Counted from the stretch's first letter, positions 8,221 through 15,846 are shown. The stretch: 38,456 nt of DNA from Nocardiopsis sp. MG754419 (GCF_018207095.1 NZ_QOCZ01000072.1:1-38456), one strand, 5' to 3'. Numbers and translations are program-made. The notes: generated by a model not told the origin, from the sequence alone.

Positions 8221-8889
8221 TCAGCCCCCATCGAGCACGTAGCCGACCCCGCGCACCGTCCGGATCTGCACGGCGGTGCCCACCTTGTTGCGGAGCGACG
8301 CGATGTGGGTGTCCAGCGTCCGGGACGAGGCCTCCCAGGCCGCGCCCCACACCTGGTCGAGGATCTGGTCCCGGGCCACCACGTTCGGGGAGCGCGCGAC
8401 CAGCAGGCGGAGCAGGTCGAACTCCTTGCGGGTGAGCTGGAGCGCCGTGTCCGCCAGCCTGGCTTCCCGGGAATTGACGTCGATGACCAGGTCACCCACG
8501 CTCAGCGGCGGGTCCTCCGCCTCGGGTTCGGCCCGCGCCGGTCGGGTGCGCCGCAGCACGGCGTCGATCCGGGCCAGCAGCTCGGCGACCCCGAAGGGTT
8601 TGACGACGTAGTCGTCGGCGCCGGCGCGCAGCCCCCGCACCCGGTCGCGTTCCTCGCTGCGCGCGGTGACCGCGATGATCGCCGTCTGCGGGCGTCGCCG
8701 GAGCCGGCGCAGCAGATCGATGCCGTCGGCGTCGGGCAGCCCGAGATCCAGCAGGACCACGTCGGCGGGTGCCGCGGTGAGAGCCCGCTCCGCGGTGGCC
8801 ACGCGTTGAACGTCGAAGGAGGCCGAGCGCAGCGCGGTCACCAAGCCGCGTGCCACCCGGTCATCGTCCTCGACCACGAGAATGCGCAT
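8221..8889 (-). CDS. OmpR/PhoB-family response regulator
   Basis: DNA-binding response regulator of 222 residues, partner of the downstream kinase. The receiver domain is residues 1-115: acidic pair at EDDD 8-10, phospho-acceptor Asp48 in LLDLGLPD, and the conserved Lys in VVKPFG. The C-terminal winged helix covers about 130-222 (LTRKEFDLLRLLVARSPNVVARDQILDQVW; VRTVRGVGYVLDGG). I chose ATG 8889 (MRILVVEDD) over upstream starts at 8901 and 8937 because it fits the family exactly. A TACTAT -10-like box (minus strand, 8905-8900) lies just upstream, leaving a very short or absent leader. The likely targets are the DASS and TAXI promoters. Confidence 0.92.
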   Translation of the reverse strand: MRILVVEDDDRVARGLVTALRSASFDVQRVATAERALTAAPADVVLLDLGLPDADGIDLLRRLRRRPQTAIIAVTARSEERDRVRGLRAGADDYVVKPFGVAELLARIDAVLRRTRPARAEPEAEDPPLSVGDLVIDVNSREARLADTALQLTRKEFDLLRLLVARSPNVVARDQILDQVWGAAWEASSRTLDTHIASLRNKVGTAVQIRTVRGVGYVLDGG

Positions 8890-8941
8890 ATGGCTTGCCA
8901 TAGTAGGCAGAGTTGGGGACACCCGTCCCCCGCCCACGCGG

Positions 8942-9211
8942 TCACCCCCTCCGGGGGATCAACGGAGCGGTCTCCCGGAGCGTCCCCGCGACGTCCGGAA
9001 CCTCGTGGCCCAGTCCCCGGAACCACTCCCCTACCTGCTCCAGCGAGGACTCCGTCCTCCACGCGCCCACGGACGTTTCCACCAACGTGAGCGGCTCATG
9101 CGAGCCGATGAAGGCGCCCCGAAGGTCGGGGGCGTGGCGGATCAGGGAGGCGCCCGGGCCGACGTCCCCCGCCGCGTCGTCGGTCCCTCGCCGATCCGTC
9201 ACGTCCGTCAC
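8942..9211 (-). CDS. Small protein of unknown function
   Basis: Reading frame of 89 residues, not recognised. I prefer GTG 9211 because AGAGGAGAG lies directly upstream; a longer ATG frame from 9295 has no such site. The N-terminal third is hydrophilic and probably disordered. The rest (DLRGAFIGSHEPLTLVETS, then WRTESSLEQVGEWFRGLGH) looks like a compact alpha/beta fold with two tryptophans. There is no signal peptide or membrane segment. It ends 52 bases before the response regulator start on the same strand, so it could be co-transcribed with the two-component pair. Confidence 0.5.
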   Translation of the reverse strand: MTDVTDRRGTDDAAGDVGPGASLIRHAPDLRGAFIGSHEPLTLVETSVGAWRTESSLEQVGEWFRGLGHEVPDVAGTLRETAPLIPRRG

Positions 9212-9284
9212 CGCTCTCCTCTGCTCCTGGGCACGAGGCTGAAAGAGAGAGCGCTGCGGGAGAACCGATCCGGCACAAGCGAAA

Positions 9285-9314
9285 CGGCCGCCCAACGTCG
9301 TTGGTGGACGGCCG
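9285..9314 (-). terminator. Terminator hairpin of the DoxX gene
   Basis: CGGCCG (9285-9290) pairs with CGGCCG (9309-9314), and inside it CCAAC pairs with GTTGG around a GTC loop. The structure begins about 15 bases past the DoxX stop codon. Confidence 0.55.
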
Positions 9315-9328
9315 CGTCGGAGCGAGGG

Positions 9329-9769
9329 TCAGGCGGCGGGCACCGACGCCTTCTCCCGCGAGCGGACGCGACCCCAGGGCATCACACGGTCGACCGCCAG
9401 ACGCCCACCGGAGAAGCCCAGGGCCAGGGCCGTGGCGCCCAGTACCAGGACGATCTCGAAGCCGCCGACCAGCGGGTCGTCGAGGTGGGCGAAGGTGTAG
9501 GCGCCGCCCATCATCAGTGCCAGGAGCACACCGGCGACCGGCAGGGCGAAACCGACGAGGAGCGCCGCGCCCGCACCGACCTCGATCAGGGCACCGACCA
9601 GGGCGGCGACCTGCGGCAACGGGATGCCCATCGACTCGAAGCCGGCGGCGGTCCCCTGAAGGTCGGTGGCCTTCGGCAACCCGTGGGCGATGAAGACGAC
9701 ACCGACGACGACACGGGCGAGCAGGGTGGTGACGTCGCTGATCCCGACCCTGGATGTCTGTTCGGTCAT
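9329..9769 (-). CDS. DoxX-family integral membrane protein
   Basis: Four-helix membrane protein of 146 residues in the DoxX family (Pfam DoxX/DoxD-like). Members are linked to redox homeostasis and thiol or quinone chemistry, but the biochemical role is mostly unknown. The family opening LLARVVVGVVFIAHGLPKA lies at about residues 15-34. It is followed by TM segments near 50-70 (VAALVGALIEVGAGAALLVG), 75-95 and 102-122. The ATG 9769 start has AGGA upstream. A MarR regulator precedes it on the same strand with a 189-base gap containing a 14-base palindrome, so MarR control is plausible. Confidence 0.88.
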   Translation of the reverse strand: MTEQTSRVGISDVTTLLARVVVGVVFIAHGLPKATDLQGTAAGFESMGIPLPQVAALVGALIEVGAGAALLVGFALPVAGVLLALMMGGAYTFAHLDDPLVGGFEIVLVLGATALALGFSGGRLAVDRVMPWGRVRSREKASVPAA

Positions 9770-9823
9770 GGTGGATTCCTGTTCTGTGAGCGGGTACTCC
9801 GGGGGCTGTTCGCGGTGCCCGGT

Positions 9824-9859
9824 TCAAACACTTGAGGAAACAACCTTTTCCCGGGAAAA
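9824..9859. promoter_or_regulatory. Palindromic operator candidates upstream of the DoxX gene
   Basis: A perfect 14-base palindrome TTTTCCCGGGAAAA (9846-9859) and a TCAA-ACAC-TTGA dyad (9824-9835) lie 55-90 bases upstream of the DoxX start, in an AT-richer patch. The adjacent MarR protein is the obvious candidate ligand. Confidence 0.5.
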
Positions 9860-9925
9860 CAGATGGTAGTACGTATCCGCCCGCATACCTAGAGTGTGCA
9901 CCAGAGGAGTGAGCGTACTCACGGA

Positions 9926-9944
9926 GCCACCCCGACGGGGTGGC
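9926..9944 (-). terminator. Terminator hairpin of the MarR gene
   Basis: A perfect 8-bp stem GCCACCCC / GGGGTGGC with a GAC loop starts 15 bases beyond the MarR stop codon. A smaller GTGAG-CGTA-CTCAC dyad follows at 9909-9922. The hairpin separates MarR transcription from the DoxX promoter. Confidence 0.7.
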
Positions 9945-9958
9945 GATCGACGGCGGGG

Positions 9959-10465
9959 TCAGCCCGAGGCGCTCAGACCCTCGGGGTCGGCGTACCGCGG
10001 CTCCTCGCCCTGGGGATCGAGCGCCCCCAGCATGGCCTCGGAGATCACCCGCAACTGCTCCACCTGCTCCGGGGTGAGCGGGTCGAACACCAGACGCCGC
10101 ACCTCGTTCACGTGCCCGAAGGCCGCCTCGCGCAGGACGTCCATCCCCGCGTCGGTCAGCTCGACGAGGGTGGTGCGCCGATCCCCCGGGCGCTTGAACC
10201 GGCGGATCCTGCCCTCGGACTCCAGACGCGCCGCCGCGTGGGAGAGCCGACTCGGCGAGGACCGCAGCAGGCGGGCCAGGCGGGTCATCGTCAGCTCCCG
10301 GTTCGGGGCCTCGGAGAGCATCACCAGGATCTGGTAGTAGGCGTGCGGCATCCCGGAGTCATGTCTGAGCTGGCGATCCAGCGCCCCGTCCAGCAGGTGG
10401 ACGGCCATGAGGAAGGTGCGCCAGGTCCGCTGCTCGTCATCGTCGAGCCACCGCGTCTCGGTCAT
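9959..10465 (-). CDS. MarR-family transcriptional regulator
   Basis: Winged-helix dimeric regulator of 168 residues. The helix-turn-helix is LTMTRLARLLRSSPSRLSHA near residues 60-80, and the wing carries the family signature RPGDRRTTLVELTDAG near 95-115. Flanking helices (EQRTWRTFLMAVHLLDGALD; LTPEQVEQLRVISEAMLGAL) form the dimer interface. I start it at ATG 10465 (MTETRWLDDDE), with GGAGGG ten bases upstream. The open frame extends much further upstream, but that part is arginine/proline-rich and unlike MarR. Its likely target is the neighbouring DoxX gene, and possibly itself. Confidence 0.9.
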   Translation of the reverse strand: MTETRWLDDDEQRTWRTFLMAVHLLDGALDRQLRHDSGMPHAYYQILVMLSEAPNRELTMTRLARLLRSSPSRLSHAAARLESEGRIRRFKRPGDRRTTLVELTDAGMDVLREAAFGHVNEVRRLVFDPLTPEQVEQLRVISEAMLGALDPQGEEPRYADPEGLSASG

Positions 10466-11136
10466 CGAGCCCGAGCCCTCCGCAATACTTGTACGTTCGA
10501 TGGTGCCGTCGGTCGACGCACCGGCCTCGCCACCCGACCGGAGGAAGGGTCGGGACGTCCCGCACCGACTCCGGTCCGGGCCACGGCACGCCACCCCTGG
10601 CCGTCGCCCCCGTGCGAACGTTCCGGTCGGCCGCTCGTCGGCCGGTACGGTCCGGTCGAGGGTGATCCCGGTCGTCTCCGCGCACGGGGAGGACGCGCCC
10701 GCGCCCTCGGCGCCACTGCGGTCCACGCCCGGTCGACCCTGACTTCTGAGGCCTGCCGCAACGCTACTACGCCGTAACGTGCGATGCTCCGGGCGCGCCG
10801 GGACTCGCCGCCCGGGCACACGGACCCATGACCGGTCCGGGTGTCTCCACCGAAGCCCGGCCGTGGGCCGAGGCCGCCGGCTCCCCGCCGGCCACTGCCG
10901 GCGGAGCCCGTCGCGGTGGGCCCCCGAGCACGGCGAGCGGTGTGCCCCGCTCCTCGTCGCTCCGGGGCCGGGACGGGACGGGGAGCGCCGGTCGAGGGCG
11001 ACGGTGGGCGGGCTCCGGCAGGAGCTCATCGAGTCACCTTTCCCTGGGGACCGGTTCCTCTTCACCCAGCGCACAAAGCTACAAATCCCTACCAAAGGTC
11101 TTTCGGCCTCGGCGTCCTTCTGGGAAACTCCCGATC
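10466..11136. other. Gene-poor region between the MarR and NADAR genes
   Basis: 671 bases without a convincing gene. Open frames on both strands are rich in Arg, Pro and Gly and lack a ribosome site or recognisable fold. Short AT-richer patches lie near 10486-10500 (likely the MarR promoter, minus strand) and 11075-11105 (likely the NADAR promoter, plus strand). Confidence 0.6.
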
Positions 11137-11712
11137 ATGACGGGCACACGCAACCCTGCAGACGCAAGGACCGTGGAGGATCTGCTCCGCATCGACGGAC
11201 GGATCAAGTACGTGCATTTCTGGAGCCACGAACCATCCTCGAACGGGATCTCGGCCTCCTGTCTCTCCCAGTGGTGGCCGGCCGAGTTCCGCGTCGACGG
11301 CGCCACCCACAGCACCGCGGAACACTTCATGATGATCGAGAAGGCCCGGCTGTTCGGCGACTCCGAGACCGCCACGAGGATCGCCGCCGCCGGGCACCCG
11401 AAGGAGGCCAAGGAGCTCGGCCGACAGGTCCGGGACTTCGACGAACAGACCTGGGAGAGGGAACGCTTCGAGATCGCCGTCCGCGGCAACGTCGCCAAGT
11501 TCGGTCAGAACGAGGAGCTGCTGCGCTACCTCCTCGGCACGAAGGAACGGGTCCTGGTGGAGGCCAGCCCCCGTGACCGTGTGTGGGGCATCGGGATCGG
11601 CCGGGACGACGAGAACGCCGAACGCCCCAAGTACTGGCGGGGACGCAACCTGCTCGGTTTCGCCCTGATGGAGGCCCGTTCCCGGCTCGGCGCCGAGCGC
11701 GCCGCGGCCTGA
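11137..11712 (+). CDS. NADAR-family (YbiA-like) protein
   Basis: Cytoplasmic protein of 191 residues in the NADAR superfamily (YbiA/RIB7-N-glycosidase). Members hydrolyse N-glycosidic bonds of riboflavin intermediates or remove ADP-ribose from guanine. Visible signatures are IKYVHFWSHEP (about 20-30), the substrate motif CLSQWWPAEF followed by STAEHFMMIEKARLFGD with the conserved Glu-His, GHPKEAKELGRQV, and the closing VWGIGIG...WRGRNLLGFALM block. ATG 11137 matches the family start; an upstream in-frame extension is low-complexity. The ribosome site is weak. An imperfect hairpin at 11733-11757 may terminate it. No flavin gene and no ADP-ribosyltransferase lies beside it, so its substrate is open. 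Confidence 0.88.
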   Translation: MTGTRNPADARTVEDLLRIDGRIKYVHFWSHEPSSNGISASCLSQWWPAEFRVDGATHSTAEHFMMIEKARLFGDSETATRIAAAGHPKEAKELGRQVRDFDEQTWERERFEIAVRGNVAKFGQNEELLRYLLGTKERVLVEASPRDRVWGIGIGRDDENAERPKYWRGRNLLGFALMEARSRLGAERAAA

Positions 11713-12107
11713 CCCGCCGCTTCCAACGACGTCCGCCCTCGGGCCCGGAGGGACGGCGGGGCTCGGCACACGGGTGTGCGCGGCCGGCGGGACCCGCTCC
11801 CGCAGCCGTCGCCGGGCCGACGCACGGACCCCCGACGTCCGCGCCTCGTCACCGGACCGCCGCCCGTGGGACCCGCCCTCCCGGGCCCGGCACCCACCTC
11901 ACGAGCGGCGAAATACGAGGTATGCGCCTTACCGCACCGCTGTTCTCCCCGATTTCACGCCGGGTCCCCCCGTTCACCCCTCCGTGCCGACCCCCGCGGA
12001 GTAGAGTGCCGGCACGCGGACAGCACGGTGCCCCGGCACCACGCCACGTCGTTCGGCCCCGGGATCACCGTCCTCGCTTCTTCCAGGACCACACCCAGGG
12101 GACTCCC

Positions 12108-12350
12108 ATGGCCTATTACCGCATCCAGCTCAACGACGGCTCCAGCCACACCCTCCAGGCGGTGCGGATCCGCACCGACGCCCGCAGCCTCTACCTGGAG
12201 GAGCGGGCCGCGGGCGACTGGCGCGAGGTGTTCAGCAACCCCATCACCGAGGTCGAGCGCATCCAGCGTCGCTTCACCGAGAACGACGGCACCTGGACCT
12301 GGCTCCAGGAGCGGCTGCCGGCGCCCGTGGGGGCCGCGCGCACCTGGTGA
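12108..12350 (+). CDS. Small conserved-looking protein, unknown function
   Basis: Protein of 80 residues starting at ATG 12108 with AGGGGA upstream. It opens MAYYRIQLNDGSSHTLQAVR and reads as an antiparallel beta-rich fold (LYLEERAAGDWREVFSNP) followed by a helix (ITEVERIQRRFTEND). The final part is tryptophan-rich (TWTWLQERL). It has no signal peptide or membrane segment. Strict GC3 and a balanced residue composition support a real gene, unlike the flanking frames. I do not recognise a named family. It stands alone between two gene-poor stretches. Confidence 0.7.
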   Translation: MAYYRIQLNDGSSHTLQAVRIRTDARSLYLEERAAGDWREVFSNPITEVERIQRRFTENDGTWTWLQERLPAPVGAARTW

Positions 12351-13139
12351 TCGACCCGATCGTCTCTGAGGGGACCGGGACCCCGTGGCCTCCCGGGACC
12401 CGCTCTCGCCCTGCGGCGCTCCACCCGAGCGGACTCGGGGCGCCATCCGGAGCAACCGGAGCACGCTGACCGTGCCGGCCACGCGGAGCGCCCTCGCGCC
12501 GCCGGACCGCGCGGACCCGCCCGAGGGCCCGGACCACACGAGGCAGACGGTCCCGCCGGCGAGCGTGGGCCCGCACACGCGTCCCGGGCGACCCCGCGCG
12601 GTCCACCGCGCCCGGGGAATCGACCGAGGAACGCACCACGACGGTTGCCGGTGCCGCCGGTTTCCGGAACGATCCGGCGCGGGCGGCGGCACCGTAGGGC
12701 CGGAACACGACGTTCCCGTGACGGGCCGCCGCACGCCCCCGCGAGGCTTCGGCAGGCGTCACGGCACCTGGAAGGCCCGTCCGGAGGGCGTCCGCGATGA
12801 ACCTCCGGACGGGCATGCCCCCATGAAGGGGCGTCTGGGAGCCCCGTGGGGCTCGATCGCGGGCCGCGCCGACCGGGGCCGTCGGCGTGGTGGTCTCCGC
12901 CGACCGGACCGGGTCCGCGAAGCGGCACGTGGCGGGTCGTCCGTCGGCGGGGGGACGACGTGGACCGGGTTCGGGGACCGACCGATGTCGACGTTCGCGC
13001 GGCGCGCCTCGACGGCGTGCGCCACCGATGCGCCCTGTGGACGACGTACGGGCCGACGGGGACGGGTGCGCGGTGACTCGGGGTGCGGACTCCCGCCCCC
13101 GGTGACCGAACGATCCACGTGTCCTGCGGCGCGACCCTA
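12351..13139. other. Long gene-poor stretch
   Basis: About 790 bases without a supportable gene. Around 12420-12660 there is strong three-base GC periodicity, shared by a plus frame (from 12385) and a minus frame (from 12734). Neither protein looks folded, so this may be a decayed gene. Hairpins are listed separately. Confidence 0.5.
12775..12854. repeat. Two strong inverted repeats in a gene-poor region
   Basis: GCCCGTCCGGAGG (12775-12787) pairs perfectly with CCTCCGGACGGGC (12802-12814), a 13-bp stem with a 14-base loop. GAGCCCC-GT-GGGGCTC follows at 12839-12854. Both look like terminator hairpins, but no recognised gene ends here on either strand. Confidence 0.55.
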
Positions 13140-13143
13140 CTTA

Positions 13144-13159
13144 CTTAATGTTCATTAAG
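13144..13159. promoter_or_regulatory. Palindromic TetR-type operator
   Basis: CTTAATG-TT-CATTAAG is a perfect 7-bp dyad with a two-base centre, AT-rich in a very GC-rich setting, 110 bases upstream of a tetR gene. It closely resembles autoregulatory operators of TetR-family repressors. Confidence 0.7.
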
Positions 13160-13269
13160 CAAGAGAGTTCGCGGACGTGTCGGTATAGCGTGGACGGGTC
13201 CCGGGCGCGCAGACCCCCCGACCGTCGGCCCGGAGTACCCCGCGCGGTACGAGGAAGTGGAGCACAGCG

Positions 13270-13950
13270 ATGAGCGAGACGAACCCCTCCGGCCCACCTT
13301 CTCCCGGGAACGGCCCGCCCTCCCCCGCACCGCGTCGGCGGGTCAACCGTCGCGAGCAGATCCTGCGGACCGCGGCCGACCTGTTCGCCGCCCGAGGGTT
13401 CAACAACACGTCGCTGGCCGACATCGCGGCCACGCTCGACATCACCCCCGCGGGGGTCCTGCACCACTTCGGTTCCAAGACCGAACTGCTCACCGCGGTC
13501 CTGGAACGGCGCGACAGCACCGACCCGCCTCCCGTGGGCGGCGCCATGCTGGACCACCTGGTCTCCACCGCCGAGCGCAACGCCGCACGCCCCGGCACCA
13601 CTCGGCTGTACGCGGTGCTGTCCGCCGAGAGCGCGACCGTCGACCACCCCGCACAGGAATGGTTCCGCGACCGCTACACCGTCCTGCGCGGCGAGGTCGA
13701 GCAGGCGGTGCTGGACCGGGTCGGGCCGGAGTACCGGGACGCGGCGAGCGCCCCCGGATCGAGCGGCCACACCCCCGCCCGCTCCGCGGCCACCGCCATC
13801 CTGGCCGCCATGGACGGGCTCCAGGTCCAGTGGCTGCTGGACGCGGAGTCGGTGGACATGGCCGCCGTCACCGACCTGGTGATCGACGCCCTGATCCTCC
13901 GGTTGCGCGCACCGGACCCGGCGCGCTGGTCCGACCCACAGGAGCACTGA
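13270..13950 (+). CDS. TetR-family transcriptional regulator
   Basis: Repressor of 226 residues. About 25 disordered Pro/Ser-rich residues precede the DNA-binding domain: RREQILRTAADLFAARGF (about 28-45), then SLADIAATLDITPAGVLHHF with the recognition helix near 50-66. The all-helical ligand domain has an acidic, aromatic C-terminal half (AAMDGLQVQWLLD). ATG 13270 has GGAG eight bases upstream. The operator at 13144-13159 suggests autorepression. No efflux or enzyme gene is divergent from it (the upstream 900 bases are gene-poor), so the regulated partner is either elsewhere or lost. Confidence 0.92.
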   Translation: MSETNPSGPPSPGNGPPSPAPRRRVNRREQILRTAADLFAARGFNNTSLADIAATLDITPAGVLHHFGSKTELLTAVLERRDSTDPPPVGGAMLDHLVSTAERNAARPGTTRLYAVLSAESATVDHPAQEWFRDRYTVLRGEVEQAVLDRVGPEYRDAASAPGSSGHTPARSAATAILAAMDGLQVQWLLDAESVDMAAVTDLVIDALILRLRAPDPARWSDPQEH

Positions 13951-13958
13951 GCGGGGCA

Positions 13959-13980
13959 CCGGCCGAGGTCCCGTGGCCGG
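13959..13980 (+). terminator. Terminator hairpin of the tetR gene
   Basis: CCGGCC (13959-13964) pairs with GGCCGG (13975-13980), eight bases past the stop codon. Confidence 0.4.
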
Positions 13981-14223
13981 GCGGAGCCCGGTGTCCGGCG
14001 GCCGACCCGGGCGACCGGCGGGGCGGGCGAGGAGGCCCGTCCGGTCGACCGTCCGAGAGGCCGATCGGAGGCCCCGCCGAGACACCCCGGGCGACCGGCG
14101 GCGCAGGGCCGCACGGCATGCGCCGCCGCGACCCGGAACCACCGGCGGGGCGCGGGCCCCGCGCCGCACCCCGCCGTCGAGCACCCGGTGGTCCTGGACC
14201 CGGGAAGCCCCGCCCACAGAGAA

Positions 14224-14258
14224 GGGGCGCCCGCGGTGCCGTGCACCGCGAACGCCCC
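14224..14258 (-). terminator. Terminator of the L,D-transpeptidase gene
   Basis: The core is a perfect 8-bp stem CGCGGTGC-CGT-GCACCGCG (14232-14250), extended by outer GGGGCG/CGCCCC pairing (14224-14229 with 14253-14258). It lies 46 bases beyond the stop codon. The 354-base gap to the tetR gene also holds a 16-base direct repeat (14006-14021 and 14086-14101, CCCGGGCGACCGGCGG) and no gene. Confidence 0.6.
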
Positions 14259-14304
14259 CGGTCGTCTCCGCCCGGCCCTCAGAGGCCGGCGACGACGCCC
14301 GTGT

Positions 14305-15603
14305 CTACAGGTCCTCCCCGTGGACGGAGCCCGGGGTCCCGTCGGTGGTCATCTGCGGGTCGTCGGTCTCACTGCCGTCGAGCCAGTCGTCCCAGGACTT
14401 CTGCCAGTAGCCCCAGCCGTTGTCCCACTCGAACTCACGGTCGGTGCCGGTGGTGTCGAGGATGTCGCCCATCAGGGTGTTCTCGAAGAACCACTGCGCG
14501 TCGTCCATCCGCAGGTTGGTGCACCCGTTGGAGGTGTTGGCGGAGCCGATGTTGGAGTTGGCCGACATCTCGTGGACGAACTCACCGCTGTTGGAGGTGC
14601 GCACCGCGTACTGCACGTCGACCATGTACGAGCCCGGGGTGCCCTCGGGGATGCCCACGGTGCTGGAGTCCATGGTGATGTGCTCGTAGCGCTCCATGAG
14701 CACGTGGGTGCCGCTGGTGGTGGTGTCGAACCGGCGGCTGCCCTTGCCGTTGCTCACCTCGAGGGTGCGGTCGTGCTCGCCGTCGATCTCGATGACCATC
14801 TCGTGGTCGGGCACGTGCATGGTCGCGACGAGCTCGCGGCCGATCTCGAAGTCGATCTGGTAGTTGCGCACACCGTAGACACCCTCCGAGGCCTCGACCC
14901 CGGCCAGGTTGAGGTCGACGGTGACGCTCTGGTGCGGCTCCCAGTACTCCTCGGGCCGGAAGACGGCCATCTGGTCGGTCACCCAGTTCCAGGCGCCGGC
15001 GAGCTCCTGCTCGGCGACCACGTTCATGGAGTTCTCGACCTGGGACTTGTTGGAGACCGGCATGTCGAAGTTGATCACGACGGGCATGCCGACACCGACG
15101 GTGTCACCCGAGCTCGGGAAGTTGGAGGCGAGCTCCAGGCGCTGCCCGGGGGTCGCGTCCAGCGTGGTGAACTCGGTGGTGAACTCGCTCTCCTCACCGG
15201 CCTCGTTCTCGGCGGTGGCGGTGACCACGACCTCGGAACCGGGGCGCAGGTTCCAGTCGCTGACCCACGCGGTCCCCTCGTCGTCGAGGGTGCCGGTCAT
15301 CGCGTAGAGCTCCGCGTCGTCGCCCTCGCCCTCACCGGCGGCCTCGCTGACGACCACCTGGTCGACCTGGACGTCGGTGATGGTCCCCTGTTCGGCGCTG
15401 ACCCGGATGGGGGTGTTGGGGGCGACCTCCTCGGTGCCCTCCTCCGGCGTGATGCTCACCTGGACCGGCTCCGCGTCCGCGGCGGGGTCGGCGTTGCTCT
15501 GCGTCTCGGCGTCTCCGGAGGTGCAAGCGGTCGCGACGAGCGCGAGCGCCACAAGTCCGATACCGAACCGGCGCGTCACCGCCGACTGGGTCATGCCCGT
15601 CAC
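14305..15603 (-). CDS. Lipoprotein L,D-transpeptidase with Ig-like domains (YkuD family)
   Basis: Cell-wall enzyme of 432 residues that should form 3-3 peptidoglycan cross-links or related bonds outside the membrane. GTG 15603 is the supported start, because GGAGGT lies six bases upstream; the ATGs at 15624 and 15594 lack one. A signal peptide ends in a lipobox-like LVATAC (Cys27). After an acidic linker come Ig-like beta domains of the actinobacterial Ldt type (about 55-140 and 150-265). The YkuD catalytic domain follows, with His344 (VHEMSANSNIG) and nucleophile Cys361 (NTSNGCTNLRMDD). The usual SHGC is SNGC here. The C-terminal tail is tryptophan-rich and acidic. An ECF sigma-E-like promoter lies upstream. 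Confidence 0.88.
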   Translation of the reverse strand: MTGMTQSAVTRRFGIGLVALALVATACTSGDAETQSNADPAADAEPVQVSITPEEGTEEVAPNTPIRVSAEQGTITDVQVDQVVVSEAAGEGEGDDAELYAMTGTLDDEGTAWVSDWNLRPGSEVVVTATAENEAGEESEFTTEFTTLDATPGQRLELASNFPSSGDTVGVGMPVVINFDMPVSNKSQVENSMNVVAEQELAGAWNWVTDQMAVFRPEEYWEPHQSVTVDLNLAGVEASEGVYGVRNYQIDFEIGRELVATMHVPDHEMVIEIDGEHDRTLEVSNGKGSRRFDTTTSGTHVLMERYEHITMDSSTVGIPEGTPGSYMVDVQYAVRTSNSGEFVHEMSANSNIGSANTSNGCTNLRMDDAQWFFENTLMGDILDTTGTDREFEWDNGWGYWQKSWDDWLDGSETDDPQMTTDGTPGSVHGEDL

Positions 15604-15650
15604 GTCTGGACCTCCATAGAACATCTCGAAACCCGGCCTACTCCTGTGTT

Positions 15651-15675
15651 AGACGCTCCGAACCGGAAAAGGTTC
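15651..15675 (-). promoter_or_regulatory. ECF sigma-E-like promoter of the L,D-transpeptidase gene
   Basis: On the minus strand GAACC (15675-15671), a 16-base spacer and GCGTCTAA (GTCT at 15654-15651) match the -35/-10 pattern of actinomycete envelope-stress sigma factors. Transcription would start near 15645, giving a leader of about 40 bases. Confidence 0.5.
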
Positions 15676-15817
15676 TGAACTCACGCACATCGGTATCGAG
15701 CGGTTACCGGATGGAGTCCGACCCGCTTTGACCGGAACCGCCGAGAATACACCCAGGGGGTACAGGGCCCGACCGTCGGGGGTGGACGAGTTTCCCGTCA
15801 CCCACAGGGCTTCCGCC

Positions 15818-15846
15818 TTGCCTCTCCATGATGCCGCGCCTAGAAT
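15818..15846 (+). promoter_or_regulatory. Housekeeping-type promoter of the SMR gene
   Basis: TTGCCT (15818-15823), a 17-base spacer and TAGAAT (15841-15846, 5 of 6 to consensus) predict a start near 15853, an 85-base leader before GTG 15938. Confidence 0.55.

Noticed and set aside
12274..12816. 180-codon minus-strand frame with a protein-like N-terminus
   Set aside because: Arg/Ala/Pro-rich, no ribosome site, overlaps the end of the 80-residue gene; not supportable.
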